NCBI GenBank assembly: GCA_024336345.1
Contig: JANFOG010000005.1
Span: 2,480,001 to 2,544,000, forward strand
Direction of reading: 5' to 3'
From: Mariannaea sp. PMI_226
Lineage: Eukaryota > Ascomycota > Sordariomycetes > Hypocreales > Nectriaceae
Length of the DNA: 64,000 nucleotides
How positions within the stretch are numbered: position 1 is the stretch's first letter; every line of letters begins with the position of its first letter. Below, one piece after another: positions 50,355 to 62,561 of the stretch. A program made the position numbers and the translations under genes. The notes below the pieces were generated by a model. The model saw nothing but the letters and a program-made list of their open reading frames with translations, ran no database searches and was not told where the DNA came from.

Positions 50355-51813
50355 ATGTTGGTTCTATGGAGCCTGATTGCCATTTGCATAGCTGCCAAAG
50401 GTGGATTGGGTCATGCTTCAAGGTCTACCACATCTGATCTAGGAGGGCTTCCTAATTGCGCTGTAGGTTCTATCATAAATATTTCACGATTATGTCCATC
50501 TTTAAACTAATGAATGATAAAGTCATCCTGCCTATCAGCCGCGGTTCAACACTCACAATGTAGTGCTACAAACCAAACATGCCTGTGTACAAATGAGGCA
50601 CTGCAGACAGAAGCCAACATTTGCATTTCTACTTCCTGTTCGATCAAAGAAGCCCTTCGTAAGTTTCTTTCTATGAGAATCGAATATCCATTAAGCTTAT
50701 AAGGCTATAGTAACCAAGAATATCACTTCGACCAATTGTAACGCACCGATTCGTGATAAGTCAGCTCAGTTTGTGACCATTTCCAACACGTTCACAGCTA
50801 TATCCAGTATATTCGTTATGATACGATTTGGATTCAAAATATGGGTAGGGATTGAACTAGCCCTGGACGACTGGTTTGCACTCATTACAATGGTTGTTGG
50901 AATTCCAAATGCCGTCATTCCAGTCCATTATATAGTCCCTAATGGTCTTGGGCGTGATATTTGGACGCTGACATATTCTAACATTACCAACTTCTCCATG
51001 TTCTTCTATATCACGGCGCCCTTCTATTTTATCCAAGTTGCTCTTGTCAAGCTCTCGATTCTGTTTTTCTACCTCCGGATTTTCCCAGCAAAACCGGTCC
51101 GACGAATACTGTGGGGGACTATTATTTTCAACTGCTTATTTGGTGCTGTGTTTGTGATTGCATCCATTTTCCAGTGCAAACCGATTTCCTACTTTTGGAC
51201 GAAATGGGATGGGGAGCATAGTGGACAATGTATTGATCTCAATGTACTTGCATGGTCAAATAGCGGTATTAGTATTGCCCTCGATATCTGGATGTTGGCA
51301 ATCCCCCTCTCGCAACTCAAAGGGCTTAATCTAGACTGGAAAAAGAAGGTTGGAGGAGGAATAATGTTCTGTGTTGGTACCTTCGTTACTGTCATGAGCA
51401 TTCTACGCCTTCGGTCCCTGGTCCTTTTGACAACACGGTCTCAAAATCCAACCTGGGATTATTTTGAGGTTTCCATTTGGTCAGTAATGGAAATATGTGT
51501 CGGTATCATATGTGCTTGCATGCCTACTATGCGCTTAGTTCTGGTTCGCATCTTCCCTAGGGCGCTAGGGGGAAGCCATCGTTACTATGAAAGCAACACA
51601 AGTAGGAGAACTGGAAGCCAGACTCGGCCTACAAAAACCACCATCACCTCGAATGTGCACAAGTCTCAGCAGAAAAATGATGAGAGTGGCATAACTTGTC
51701 ACAAGTCGTATACGGTGGAATATGGCGACAATGATGAAGTCCAGTTGATCCATATCAGGAATGCAGGTCGAGAAGCAGAGTCTCAGAATTCGAGGTCTCA
51801 AGTTTCGTTCTAA
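50355..51813 (+). CDS. CFEM-domain Pth11-like seven-TM receptor
   Basis: Three exons (50355-50462, 50523-50658, 50711-51813) give 448 aa. Exon 1 encodes a signal peptide (MLVLWSLIAICIAA) and ends in LPNCA at a GTAGGT donor. Joining to SSCLSAA completes the CFEM pattern: eight Cys at 35, 39, 49, 56, 58, 70, 75 and 91, with spacing C-x3-C-x9-C-x6-C-x-C-x11-C-x4-C-x15-C. The last Cys is reached only across the second intron, which supports both splice choices. Seven hydrophobic helices follow, with LALDDW after TM1 and a QCKPISYFW loop, as in the fungal rhodopsin-like/Pth11 family. The cytosolic tail is Ser/Thr/Arg-rich. Pth11 itself senses surface cues through G-alpha signalling in the rice blast fungus; the ligand here is unknown. 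Confidence 0.87.
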
Positions 51814-54800
51814 TATTATTTTATTACACCTTTAGCAGCTTTATCAAACAGAGGAAATTACCGTGCCGTCTTATGAGGATGAAGCTGCTGAACAGTTGCG
51901 CTGATGGGCTGAGATTTTTGTCAACCAGGCTGCTAAAGCTCAGGATAGAGGCTCGAGAAGAGAAGGACCCCCGTCATGTTCTCCCATTCAAGGCTTGTGC
52001 CTCACCCTGTGTCTCATCTCGTCTAATCTTCTATATATAAGCTGGTGAAGGGGGGATATATATTTGTATATGGGGGGTGGATTGTGGATGATTGATTGAG
52101 GCCCCTCGGCAATGGTGAGTGACTGCAGACAGCTCTATGAAATTTGACCATCACCTTCAGCAGTTCAGAATACGCCCTCCTACATATATGCCGATAACCT
52201 GTAGCAATAGGTCTGCACTATGCTGCACTTGTGGAGTTATTCGTTGACGTCTTTCTGGACAGCTATCGGATGTCTGGCTCATAACCTATGGCGGATTTCC
52301 AACTTGATTTGACCAAAGTGAACGCTTGAGCTAAATCAGATTCCCCAAAGTTCTCTTTATCACAGCATCCATCGACACAATTTGAACAATCAGATTTCTT
52401 CAGAAAAATTATTTTCGAGTTCAAGTCCCAATACCGCACATAGATCCCAGTCATTTTCTCCACAGGTGATTAACTCAAACTCAACCTAGCATAATTCTGC
52501 ACGGCTTTTGGCAGGCTTACACAGTACTCAAGGTCCTTGACCCCCGCCCTCAAAACGATTTCAGATACGTCGACCCCTTTTCTTGAGCAGTCTCCTCTAA
52601 GGTGATCTAAAGGCTTGTTCGCGAACTGTTCGCAAAGGGACGGAGCACCTACGTCGCCGAGCTCACATGACCCTGTCCTAAACCGCCGACTTCACTACAG
52701 GATGAAATCAACAGATTGCTACGTCATCTGTACGGTTGACTAAAGCTGCTTGGAGGACGTTCCCCAACGCATCACTGCCACTGGGATAAGAACATTCAGG
52801 CCAGGGTTTGAACTGTCTCGTAGAATTAGCAAGACGTCATACACCCCATCTCAAAAGATAAAAAGGAAGATTCATCGTCAATGTTCTAAGAGCCCTGCAA
52901 TAAGATCTTCTCAAAAATACCATCGGAGCCAAATGATAACAGAAGGGCAAGGGGCTAGCTGGAGGCCTGGGCCAACATCTCGAAGGGGACCTTTGTATAA
53001 CGTACTCAGCGTATACTCGTAATCACTCCCAGGCACGTTTCGTGCCTCAATCTTTTCGTAATAAGGGTAGTAGAGAGGTAAGGGCTCTTCTAAAGACATC
53101 TCCATCTGCTTGGTAGGCTCGTGAATCTATCTGAGAACTAAAGGCAGTCCATCAGAAGCACTACTGGCGGAAAAGGCGCACTGTTGTCCGTAGTTTTATG
53201 AAGCGTGATCGAGGTTAAGTGTCCTGGCTGTAGAATCATCTACCTCGGCTGTCGCTTTCAAACATATCGACTAGTACAATCTGGTTAATAGAAGTGTAGC
53301 AAAGGTTAATTTTCGAGTTGTCTAAAGCAACGAGCTGCGAGCGGTGGTTGGTCATACCGTCTACGGAGCAGTGGGATTGTCTGTGCTATTGAATATCATC
53401 AGATACGTAGCCTCTGCAGTAGTCAACCAACGGTTCCAACAACGAATACTTATTAAACTAGAATGAAACGCGGGCTTGTGTTGGCGAGCCAAGTTTCCAT
53501 CCTGCAAATACATAGCAGCTACAGCGGCGCATTTGCTTTTCCCATTTCTCCCCAGGAGGCCAACTCCGTTCGGTGATTTTGAGGCACCTCTGTTCAATGG
53601 CCATAGAGTTATTGGCTGCAACCCGCAGTATAGCATATAACTTTTCCATAATTACAATATGCATATTAGATCGCAATCTGCGTTTTGCCGACACCTCCCT
53701 TACCAGGCTAAGCTCCCGATTCAAGTCAAGGTACGGTGGAGTTTGGGTCCCAGAGACTTGCTAATCTCACCCAGGGCATCCTCGCAGCCGCTAAGCTTTG
53801 TATTCATAAAAGATGGAGTGTTCTTGTTCGGATCCGCTCGGAGCTCCCTACCGTGTTTATCTTTCTCGTATTCAACATTTCTAGAGCTGTTCGAGTTAGT
53901 CTTGAGAACACGGGGTTGCGTTCCATTACTGCGTTCTCTGACTGGGGCACAAAATTGTAACCGAGCATCCTGAATAGATAATGTATGGCCTTCAAGCCGC
54001 AAACAAAAGGATATTTTTCGTTTCCTTGCTAGTGAACAAAGTTCTTGTGCACTTGTTGATGTTAGTGTGTGCCTTTCTCATTCACTGGAGGCCCACCCTG
54101 ATGAGCCGCCGTCTTGACCAAGGACAAGGCCGTACGCCACCAAATTATACGTCAAAGGCGTACATTCGTAAAAATAATAATTTAGGCATGAAAGCATTCT
54201 CCCTTAAGCCTTTAGTTATGATCCTACTGTGACATTCATCTCGTCACGTCACGTTACATGTATCACTTTATCCTGAACCTTCGGGGTACATGAGGAGCTG
54301 TGTAAGCAGGGGAGCCTGCCATTGGCAATCCTGACAGCCTGTATGGGTAGCTATTTCTAGTGACACCGCTTGGAAGGATAACTTCCGGTTGCCGACACGT
54401 TCGGCAAAGCAGTGCCGTTGGAGATGGCCAGAGCGAAGGACGAGATGTAGAAGCTTGGCGAGGAGATATTAGCCAGGGGCAGAAGTGCTACGGCGGGCGA
54501 TGATTAATACGATTATGATCAATGTAGAGACAAAAGCATCGAAACACACCAGAATCCCGATGTGCGCATTACCTCCCCCGGTGGCTGTTACGTAGAGTAC
54601 AGCTTGGCCATCGACACTCTTGTCCGTTATAGAAAGAGGAATTATTCTTCGTACAGTTTGTTGTTCAAGCATGATAAAGTCTTAGAGACATATTAAACGT
54701 ATGTTTCTCTAAATTCTAATTAATATAAGTAATTGATTATAAATTAGTAGATATTCCTTTAAAGATGATATCTAGCCTGAAAGTTATGAAGTGAAAAAGT

Positions 54801-54907
54801 GGGATTACTCCCCCCTCCGTCTCCACTGCGAGACATCTTGTACAGAGTCGGGTAATTATTTCATTGCCGCGCCCAAAGCGGAGGCTGATTTTGTACTTTG
54901 GTCCAGT
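51814..54907. other. 3.1-kb gene-poor region with broken frames
   Basis: No intact gene. On the minus strand between 54002 and 53458 two open stretches in different frames abut near 53720 and read as one helical, Lys/Arg-rich protein with a frame break; no family recognised. TA-rich sequence lies at 54670-54780. Confidence 0.45.
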
Positions 54908-56750
54908 CTAACCAGAGAAGTAGCCTGCATTAGGGATAGGAGCTCGATCCAGCTTAAAGTATCCCGGCTGCAACTCCTGAAAGACCCTAGCAGGGTCATA
55001 GATGTTAGCAATCTTCTTAAGCTTGGCCTTGTTGTCTGCACCATAGCTTCGAATAACATCCTCGTACTGGCTAGCGTAGTTCATGTAGATGTAGCTGTTG
55101 TTGAGGCCCCGGGACTTAGCTTCGTCGGTGATGCGCTGGAGGACGGTTGAGATGGTTCCGTAGACGAGGGCATCATCCTTCGCGCTGTCCCACCAGCACG
55201 CCAAGTGGATTAGGTAGAGTGGCCCGTTGGCAGCATTGATGCCGAGAGCGTTGCCGCCGCGCTTTGCCATGTTCTGAATCTGGCCCTTGGTGATGCCCTG
55301 GTAAATGAGAACTGGGTTAACACCGGCAACACCCGAAAGCTTTGGCATCTCCTCAAAGAAAATGTCCTTAGCACGAACAGCAAGGGCGGGGTCGGCGCGG
55401 ACAGTGAGGCCATAGTAGGTCTCACGTCGGCCGTTGGGATTTGTGCTTTGTAACGTGGCGGTATAGTCAGCCTGGTTACGGTTTCCTGTTGTGTCCTGGA
55501 TGGCAGTGAGAGCGTTGTACTCAGAGAAGATGGCGGCCTTGTTTCCATTTGGCTCTGTGTACCACAGCTCTGAAGCAGCAACCTTAGTCTCGCCGCTCAG
55601 CACCCAAGCCACCCACTGCCCAGCTCGAGGATCCGTAGGCGAGTTGGCAACGAGGTTAGAGAAGGCCTTGAGGACATTTGGGAATTGGTCCTCGGTGTAG
55701 ATCCTGCTGCCACCCCACATAGCACCACCGGGCAGAGAAAAAGTGTCCAGGTTAAAGCCAACAACCAGTCCGAAGTTGTTTCCACCACCTCGGAGAGCCC
55801 AGTAAAGGTCAGAGTACTGAGTTGGGCTTGCAGTAACAATAAGTCCACTTGCCGTCACCACCTATTACATGCGTTAGTTCAATCGAATTGGCCGGAAAAA
55901 AAAAAGGGGAGGGGCAGCCGAAGCGAAGGGGATATGAACTAACATCGTAACTGGCCACATTATCGCAAGCGAGGCCATGGATATTCGAGAAAAAGGAAAT
56001 TCCACCTAGTTAGGACGTTCAAATCAGCATTGATACATGCCAGAATGCTGTATAGTGAACTTACCTCCGGTTGTCAGTCCTCCAACACCAATGTGGGAGA
56101 CACGTCCGCCGATAACGCTCAGGTCCGATTTACTTAATTCAGAGTAGACTCGCTGCCAAGTGTTTCCAGGCTGAACGGATGCAATCTTCTTATCGCTAGA
56201 CAGCTTGATCTGGTTAAGCTTCTCAAAAGAGATGGTAATACCACCCTCAATGTTGGATGCTCCAGCGAAGGCGGCATGTCCTCCACTCTTCGCAGCAAAG
56301 GGGCACTGCGTCAGTCGAGAGAGGAGAACGACTACTGAGACATCTGCAGGCTTGGATGGCTTGAAGATACAGTAAGGACGGACTTCAGCCTGGTTCTGGG
56401 CCCAGAAACCGCCAGTAAAGTTGCCGTAGCTCAGCTCGTCCTTGGTATCAACGGCATCCTTGCCAAAGAGGAGGCTCAAGGCAGTGCACTATGGCCGTAG
56501 GGAAAGGCGGACGGCATTAGCATTTCCATCTTTTACCTAAATGGGATTCGGACAGACTCACGGCGGCGGAGCAGGCCTGGCTCGAACTTGAAGATCTTTC
56601 CTGAAGTGACGAGTCAAGCTCGGCAATCACTGATGCATTAACTCCCTTGTCCAACAAAGCGGACGTCACATTGAAGTCCGTGGGCTCGAACGTTTGCGCT
56701 GTAGCTGTTATGCACACAGCCAAGCCAACCAGGGAACTCCAGTGGAACAT
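54908..56750 (-). CDS. Secreted FAD-linked oxidase (berberine-bridge / PCMH type)
   Basis: Four exons on the minus strand (56750-56562, 56488-56065, 56005-55944, 55861-54908) give 542 aa. A signal peptide (LVGLAVCITATAQT) is present. The PCMH FAD domain includes CPFAAKSGGH, with H134 at the position that forms an 8-alpha-histidyl FAD bond, and GGRVSHIGVGGLTTGGGISFFS. In the latter, the cysteine that makes the second bond in plant berberine-bridge enzymes is V193, so FAD is probably attached only through histidine. The C-terminal BBE segment is intact (NYASQYEDVIRSYG, IYDPARVFQELQPGYFKL). Such enzymes oxidise sugars, alcohols or alkaloid-like compounds with O2, making peroxide. Several NxS/T sites fit secretion. 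No PKS or NRPS lies nearby to suggest a pathway. Confidence 0.92.
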
Positions 56751-58062
56751 GGTGGCGGGGAGGGAGAAGGATTCGTCGACGGGATGGGCAGGCAGCCGAT
56801 CGAGTGAGACGTGAGAGGGACAGGATCTTGCACTGGCCAAAATTTGGAGGATTTGGAGGACCGGTATAGAAATAAGTAGCAGATGTCTCTTAATTTGCTG
56901 GCGGTCCCGCAAGTACTAAGAGACTTCATAAAGTCTCACCGCCGGGCGCTATATCGAGGCCTCAAGGTTAGGCCCCTAATTATTACTAGAAATCGTTTCC
57001 ATATTCGTATGTCTTTGCAATTACGGCTCTAGAAGGGGGTACGGCTACTACGCGATGCTCTGATGCAAGACGTTGCTCCGCAAGCATCCCTGTGCCAAGA
57101 TGGTAAAATCGGCCGCCCGGCTCAATATAGGATGGGCAATTCCCAAAGTCGAGGGAATTCGCATGTACTTTAGTATTAATCTGACCATACCTTTTGGAAA
57201 AGCCTCCAGAATAGGTTTGGGATCCATGGCTCTAGACAGGGAATAGGGCCCCCTAACCCGACGCTGCTTCTAAAGCAGCTTCGTCAAGTTTAGCATAGCG
57301 AGAAATACCCACACCAGTTCACAAAGGCCATCGCCGGATGGGTTCCGGAACCGTCTTACCACAAACTGCTAAGTGACCTATTAAGCATATACATAATCAT
57401 CCATTTCGGGAGCCAGTGAGAGGGGCCTACCCACTCAGAAACTAGGCCAGTTCTGCCCGATGCTTTCTTCCAGGGATTATAGACTGCCAAGGCGTGGAAA
57501 GGGCCTTCTCGCTATGGATCTCGCTATGGAACTCGCGTGAGACGAGCAGTGTGTTCCTTCAAAAGTCTATAGTTATTTTTGCTTATTATCCTCAAATATC
57601 GTTTAGTGAATTGCGAGGAAGCCACTAACAGTTGGTGTTGGTAAATAGCAAGGTAGAAGATAGTATAGCCCCGGGCTTCAACTCCAAACTCGTCCAGTCA
57701 GAGTCATAATCCCCCTGATCACCTACTGTGCGCCATGCTTCAGAACTTCCTTTTTATTGTACTATGTAACATAGACATAACGGAAAGTTCCGTGTTCTTT
57801 ACGGGCCCAGTTGCTTGTGCCCCATTCAAATCGCTCAAATGTTTAGAATCTCAGAGTATATGAGGATATTCCATCCCCTGGTGAGAATATCGAGGGTGCA
57901 TTCGAATTGACGACGGTATGCTCTACGACCACGATCACCTGGACATCCTGCAAGGCTCCTCCCGTATAGAGCCGTGGACTGCGTTGTAGCAGCTGCAAGG
58001 ATTGGAGCCACTTGTTTGTCCGATTATTGCGAGGCGTCGACCGTCGACCGTAGCCCGAAGAC
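56751..58062. other. Divergent intergenic region, oxidase / Pth11-like gene
   Basis: 1.3 kb between two start codons on opposite strands, AT-rich in part, with no coding signal. It may hold a shared promoter. Confidence 0.55.
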
Positions 58063-59396
58063 ATGGCGCTCACCAACACTGTCCTCCTGGCGACCGGCAT
58101 CTCGGCTACCATTATCACCTCCCTTGTGGCCGCGGCCAGGACGGCCATGTCAATCATACATCGCAGACGGTTCGGTTGGGACGACGGCTGGCTTCTGGCT
58201 GCCTATATCTTCTTCATTGTGGTCGCCTCCCTCTATATGGCCGTAGGACCCTACCTTTTCCGGTTCAACGACATTGCTGCCGGCAAGCTGCAGCCATATC
58301 CTACGATTACAGATGATATCCTGTACGTCCAGAAGTCCTTCTTCGTCACGACGTCCGGGTTATGGATTTGTCTCTGGTGCACCAAGTTCTCGCTACTTGC
58401 ACTCTATAAGAAGCTTCTTGTCAATCTGCCGTTCTACCAAAAGATTTGGTGGGCCGTTGTTGTCTTCTGCATTCTGGTAGGGTTCCCCGTTTTTTTGTTA
58501 ATAAGAAAAAGAATCCATTGATCTCAGGAGGAGAAAGAAATTACGTGTTCAAACTAACACAGAATACCCCATAGGTCTTGGCGGGGGCGATAACGTCGTC
58601 GATGCTGTCGTGCTCTAGCATGAAAGCATGGTTCACCGTGGGCGCCTGCTCCACACCGCGTGACATTAAGGCTGCAAAAATCAGCCTTTGGTACTCATAT
58701 GCGGTGGATATTGTTACTGACCTCATGGGTAAGAAATGGAGAGCCTGGATATCCAAGGAATCGAGAGTGATAGTGCTGATATTTTGACGTGCCCCTAGTG
58801 ATGATGCTTCCGCTCGGGTTGCTCAAAGGCTTACAGATGCCATTGATGAAGAAGATCACAATCGGCAGTCTCTTCTGTCTTGGTCTAGTCTGCATTATCG
58901 TTTCAACCGTCCGGGTTACACAACTTGGCCTGGGGAGCGACGGCGCGGTACCCCCGTTGTGGCTAGCACTTTGGGGTATGGTCGAGTCGGCAATTGGTAT
59001 GTTCACTTTTCTTTTGCCCTCCCCCCGTTCTTTTTTCTTTCTTTTGTAGGGGAAAGCGATGTCCCGTTGTAACGACAGCTACTAACTCAAACCTCCCTCC
59101 TCGGCTCAGCTGTAATTATCGGTTGCGGCCCCGGTTTCTATCGTAAGCCTCAGACCGTGTCGTCGTCACAGGACCGATACGGCAGCCGGAGCTTTAGGAC
59201 GCCTCGAAGTACCAGCCATAAAAACGGTAGTAGACTTGGAAACCAGTCTGATGAAATGGAGCTCCCATCTTATGCTGCAAATGCCAGCAATGTAACGCAG
59301 GGGAGCGACAGCCAGGAGGAACTGGTGGCAGTTGGAAGGGATGGAAAAATTATCGTCACCCGCTCGGTACAAGTCTCTCATAATGGGGCTTATTAG
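58063..59396 (+). CDS. Pth11-like seven-TM integral membrane protein (no CFEM)
   Basis: Four exons (58063-58476, 58575-58728, 58799-58996, 59110-59396) give 350 aa, in phase at each junction. Seven hydrophobic helices can be traced, with the family landmarks RRRFGWDDGWLLAAY between TM1 and TM2, a long TM3 ending in TKFSLLALYKKL, and VVFCIL-VLAGAI built across the first intron in TM4. The YAVDIVTDLM-VMMLPLGLL of TM5 is built across the second. The tail is Ser/Asn/Gly-rich and ends HNGAY. This is the fungal rhodopsin-like integral membrane family (Pth11-related) without an N-terminal CFEM. Role and ligand are unknown. Its start lies 1.3 kb from that of the FAD oxidase on the opposite strand. 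Confidence 0.88.
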
Positions 59397-62250
59397 GATA
59401 TTAGCTATTTAAACCCCCTTTCATTCATTTTGCATTGTATGGATCTCTACAAACTCTTCGCGGATGCTAAAGAGAGAAGAAGAGTTCTTAATTTGTTTAT
59501 ATTCTACCTATAAGATAATGGTAGTTTAGACAATGTATTATATTACATTTGACTGTTGTGGTATAACTGCATGTTGCTTGATATTTGATTGTCTTTGTAG
59601 AAAGAAGAAATAGTTATGTAGTAGAATGTACTTTAGAATAGCATCGAAAGAGGTAGTCGGAGCAAGAGGGTATGCACAGCTATGACTGATTATGCCTCAA
59701 TATCTAGACTAGACTGTGGTTTTGGTGGTACTTCATGCAAGGATACTATACACTTAGTAATGCATATTTATATTTGAATATATGCACCGGTCAAACAACC
59801 AACATGCTCAGCCATAACAAAAAGTTTGTCTCTCCAACTGCAATATAGACAACATAATATACATCCATGAATCCACTTCACAAGAGAAGAGATACCCACC
59901 CAGCTGAAAGGGCAGAAAGGGCACCAACACAAACTTATTCAGATGTGCATCAAACTGCTCTAGTGCTTAGGCTCTTTGCAGATAAATCAACCATGAGGGT
60001 AAAAGATAGGAATGATATTGTTATGTCTCTGCACGAATCGATTTGGTGATTGGGCCGGCTACCATGGTAGATGCCTTGTTTCGCCACCCTATACTAAATG
60101 CCGCGTCCCGTCCAGGCCAGGGAAAATAAAGAAAAAGCCGGCAGTGTCGCACCCCTGTAATGGGAATTTCGTACTGAAGCCCAAAGTCACTTTCCCATGA
60201 GCTAAATTGTGATTTTTCTTTTTTGTCTTTTTCTCAAGGAGGCAACGAGATTACTACAGTCGCCAAGAGCGGTAGTAAGTCGTCTCTCCAGCAAAAAGGT
60301 TAAGTACTAGCTTGATATGTAGGAACATTTGAACGTACGGTACTCAGGCTAGTTCTAGTGCCCCACCTTTCCCACCTTTCTACCTTACTGGGGAATCGGT
60401 AGGTGAGCACATGAGGCAGGTACAGAAAAAAATAAAAAACTCAGGGTTTTGCAAGTGGAAAGAGTGGCCCCGGCAGTTTTAGGGTAAAGACTTAGACTAA
60501 GTATCGAAGTTCATAGATTAGATAGGTTAGTTAAAATTTAGCTTAGAATCCAAGCAAGTATAGTAAATGGTAAGTTACCAAGGTACCTAGGCATATCTTA
60601 CTTCATTCTTGGCAACCTACTCTTATGTCCAAGTTTGTTGAAGTTGTTGAACAGGAGTACATCACCCTCCCCAAATACCATAGAGAAAAGGGATCCCCTG
60701 TAAATTAGTTACCACGTGCCCCCAAGCCCTCTAAGGTTTCTCCACCCACTACTATGTACACGGGTCGAACAATCAATGTGTGCAGGTTGTTAGCTACTAT
60801 TACATAGGACATAGTAGTTATGGTATCATCAAACCTCCATACCCAGACACTCAAACGATTCAACAAACCAATAAGCAAATGAAGTTGATGTCCTTTTGAA
60901 TGTCCTTTCCAGTGGCCCCTTTTCAGTGCCCCATTTTGAATGGATCAAATTGTTCATCCCAGCAAGTTCGCAATGCCAAACGAGAGATGGTCATTCGGGT
61001 CAGGGGCCAAAGCAATTACAGCAAGAAACGAGGCGTTTGGTATAAGATATATGGGCCTTAATGGCACCTGCACCTCTCGTGTCTACCTTCACGTGAGCAG
61101 GACAGAGAGAACTCTGTAAATTGAAAGACCCAGTCTGAAAACATCTTGCACTCCTCCTGCAGCAGTTTTGCTGCCATTCGCTATGGCCAACTTGTCCGAG
61201 CAGTCTTTCGATATGTGTTAATAATCCTTAACCAGTTAGATTAGGCCCTCGATTCAGTGAACTGATTTCGGTTGCCCAGAAATGCCGTCGCTGGTTTGGT
61301 CAACTATAACTCATGAATATTTCTGCCTCAGCGGATTTTGATCCCACCCTTCGCCGATCTTCCGTGGTATCGCTAGTGGTTGTACAAGCAAATCTGCAGC
61401 CTGCCACAGCGGCTATTACTGTCTCTACTTAGCATGAACCATGTCGAAGAATCGAACTGAAACGTACACTTCTGTCCCCTATGTGTAGAAAACGGCCAGA
61501 GCGCACTTGGCCCAGTCCCGAAACACTCACCAGAAAAGAAAGAAAAACGATCGATGGCATCATAGAAACCCTCATCGAAATTGCTATCTTCCTATCAAAG
61601 GCGATTACGAAGCCGGTCACTCAGCCAAAGAGCTATACTTCTCAAATCTTAGCAGGCAAACAATGCTTTACTCCCTCCCCCTCTTCTCTCTTTTCCCACC
61701 GGAGAGTTCAGCATTATCGATGATACTCACAGAGGGTGGGCAGGCCTTCACTAGCCTTCTCCCTTCTGACAAAGAAGACCTGTCCAGATTGCCTGATTGG
61801 ATTCCGTACGACGTCCCCTATGACGGGGCTTTGTGTCTCTGATGATCTGATTGATATCAGCCTCTTTAATAGCACAAAAGTAAGCATATCCTAGGGACTC
61901 AATGCCCGTGCGTTTGTCAAGGTCTTGGGTGCCTGTATTCAGTGGATCGGCTCTCTTTCTCCCGCCATCTGGAACTGGACAGGTCAAGAAGGACAATAAG
62001 ACCTGCCTGATGATTTCCCGCACCTTCGGGGCATACTCGTACGGCTGAACAGTTATCAGTTAAGCAAGAAGAGTCGGCTCTATCAGATAATTGTGGCAGG
62101 ACAAGAGAGATACTCCCAGCTAAGGTCGGGTTGGAATAAGCAGAGAACTGATGTTGCTGTGTGTACTCTCGTCTCAATATCAGGCTTGTGCAGGTGCCCA
62201 GACAGGCAATAGTGAAATCAGTGGAAGCAAAAGAGGCGAAAAAAAAGGAA

Positions 62251-62370
62251 ACATACAACAGCGAGGATTCCCCGGTCGTCACCGACCCGAGTACTAATTC
62301 GCCGCTTCTCAGCTTGACGTGCGGAGAGCAGACGGGATCCAGTATATTCTGAGAGCTATGGTCGTATGTA
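62251..62370. repeat. Direct repeat, copy 1
   Basis: About 120 bp matching 62442-62561 at an offset of 191 bp. Ten mismatches: nine transitions and one transversion. Purine-rich flanks before each copy are also similar. Confidence 0.92.
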
Positions 62371-62441
62371 ACGTGGGAGACATTTCAATAGAATCAAGAG
62401 GGTTACTCATTCCGATAGAGGAGATACGCAAAAAAGAGATT

Positions 62442-62561
62442 ACATACAACAGTAGGGATTCCCCGGTCGTCACCGACCCGAGTACTAGTCCACCGCTTCT
62501 TAGCTTGACGTACGGAGAGCAGACGGGATCCAGTATTTTCTAAGAGCTATGGTCGTATGTA
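62442..62561. repeat. Direct repeat, copy 2
   Basis: Second copy of the 62251-62370 unit. Both copies keep the same open plus-strand frame (DSPVVTDPST) ending in the same stop after GSSIF. Confidence 0.92.
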
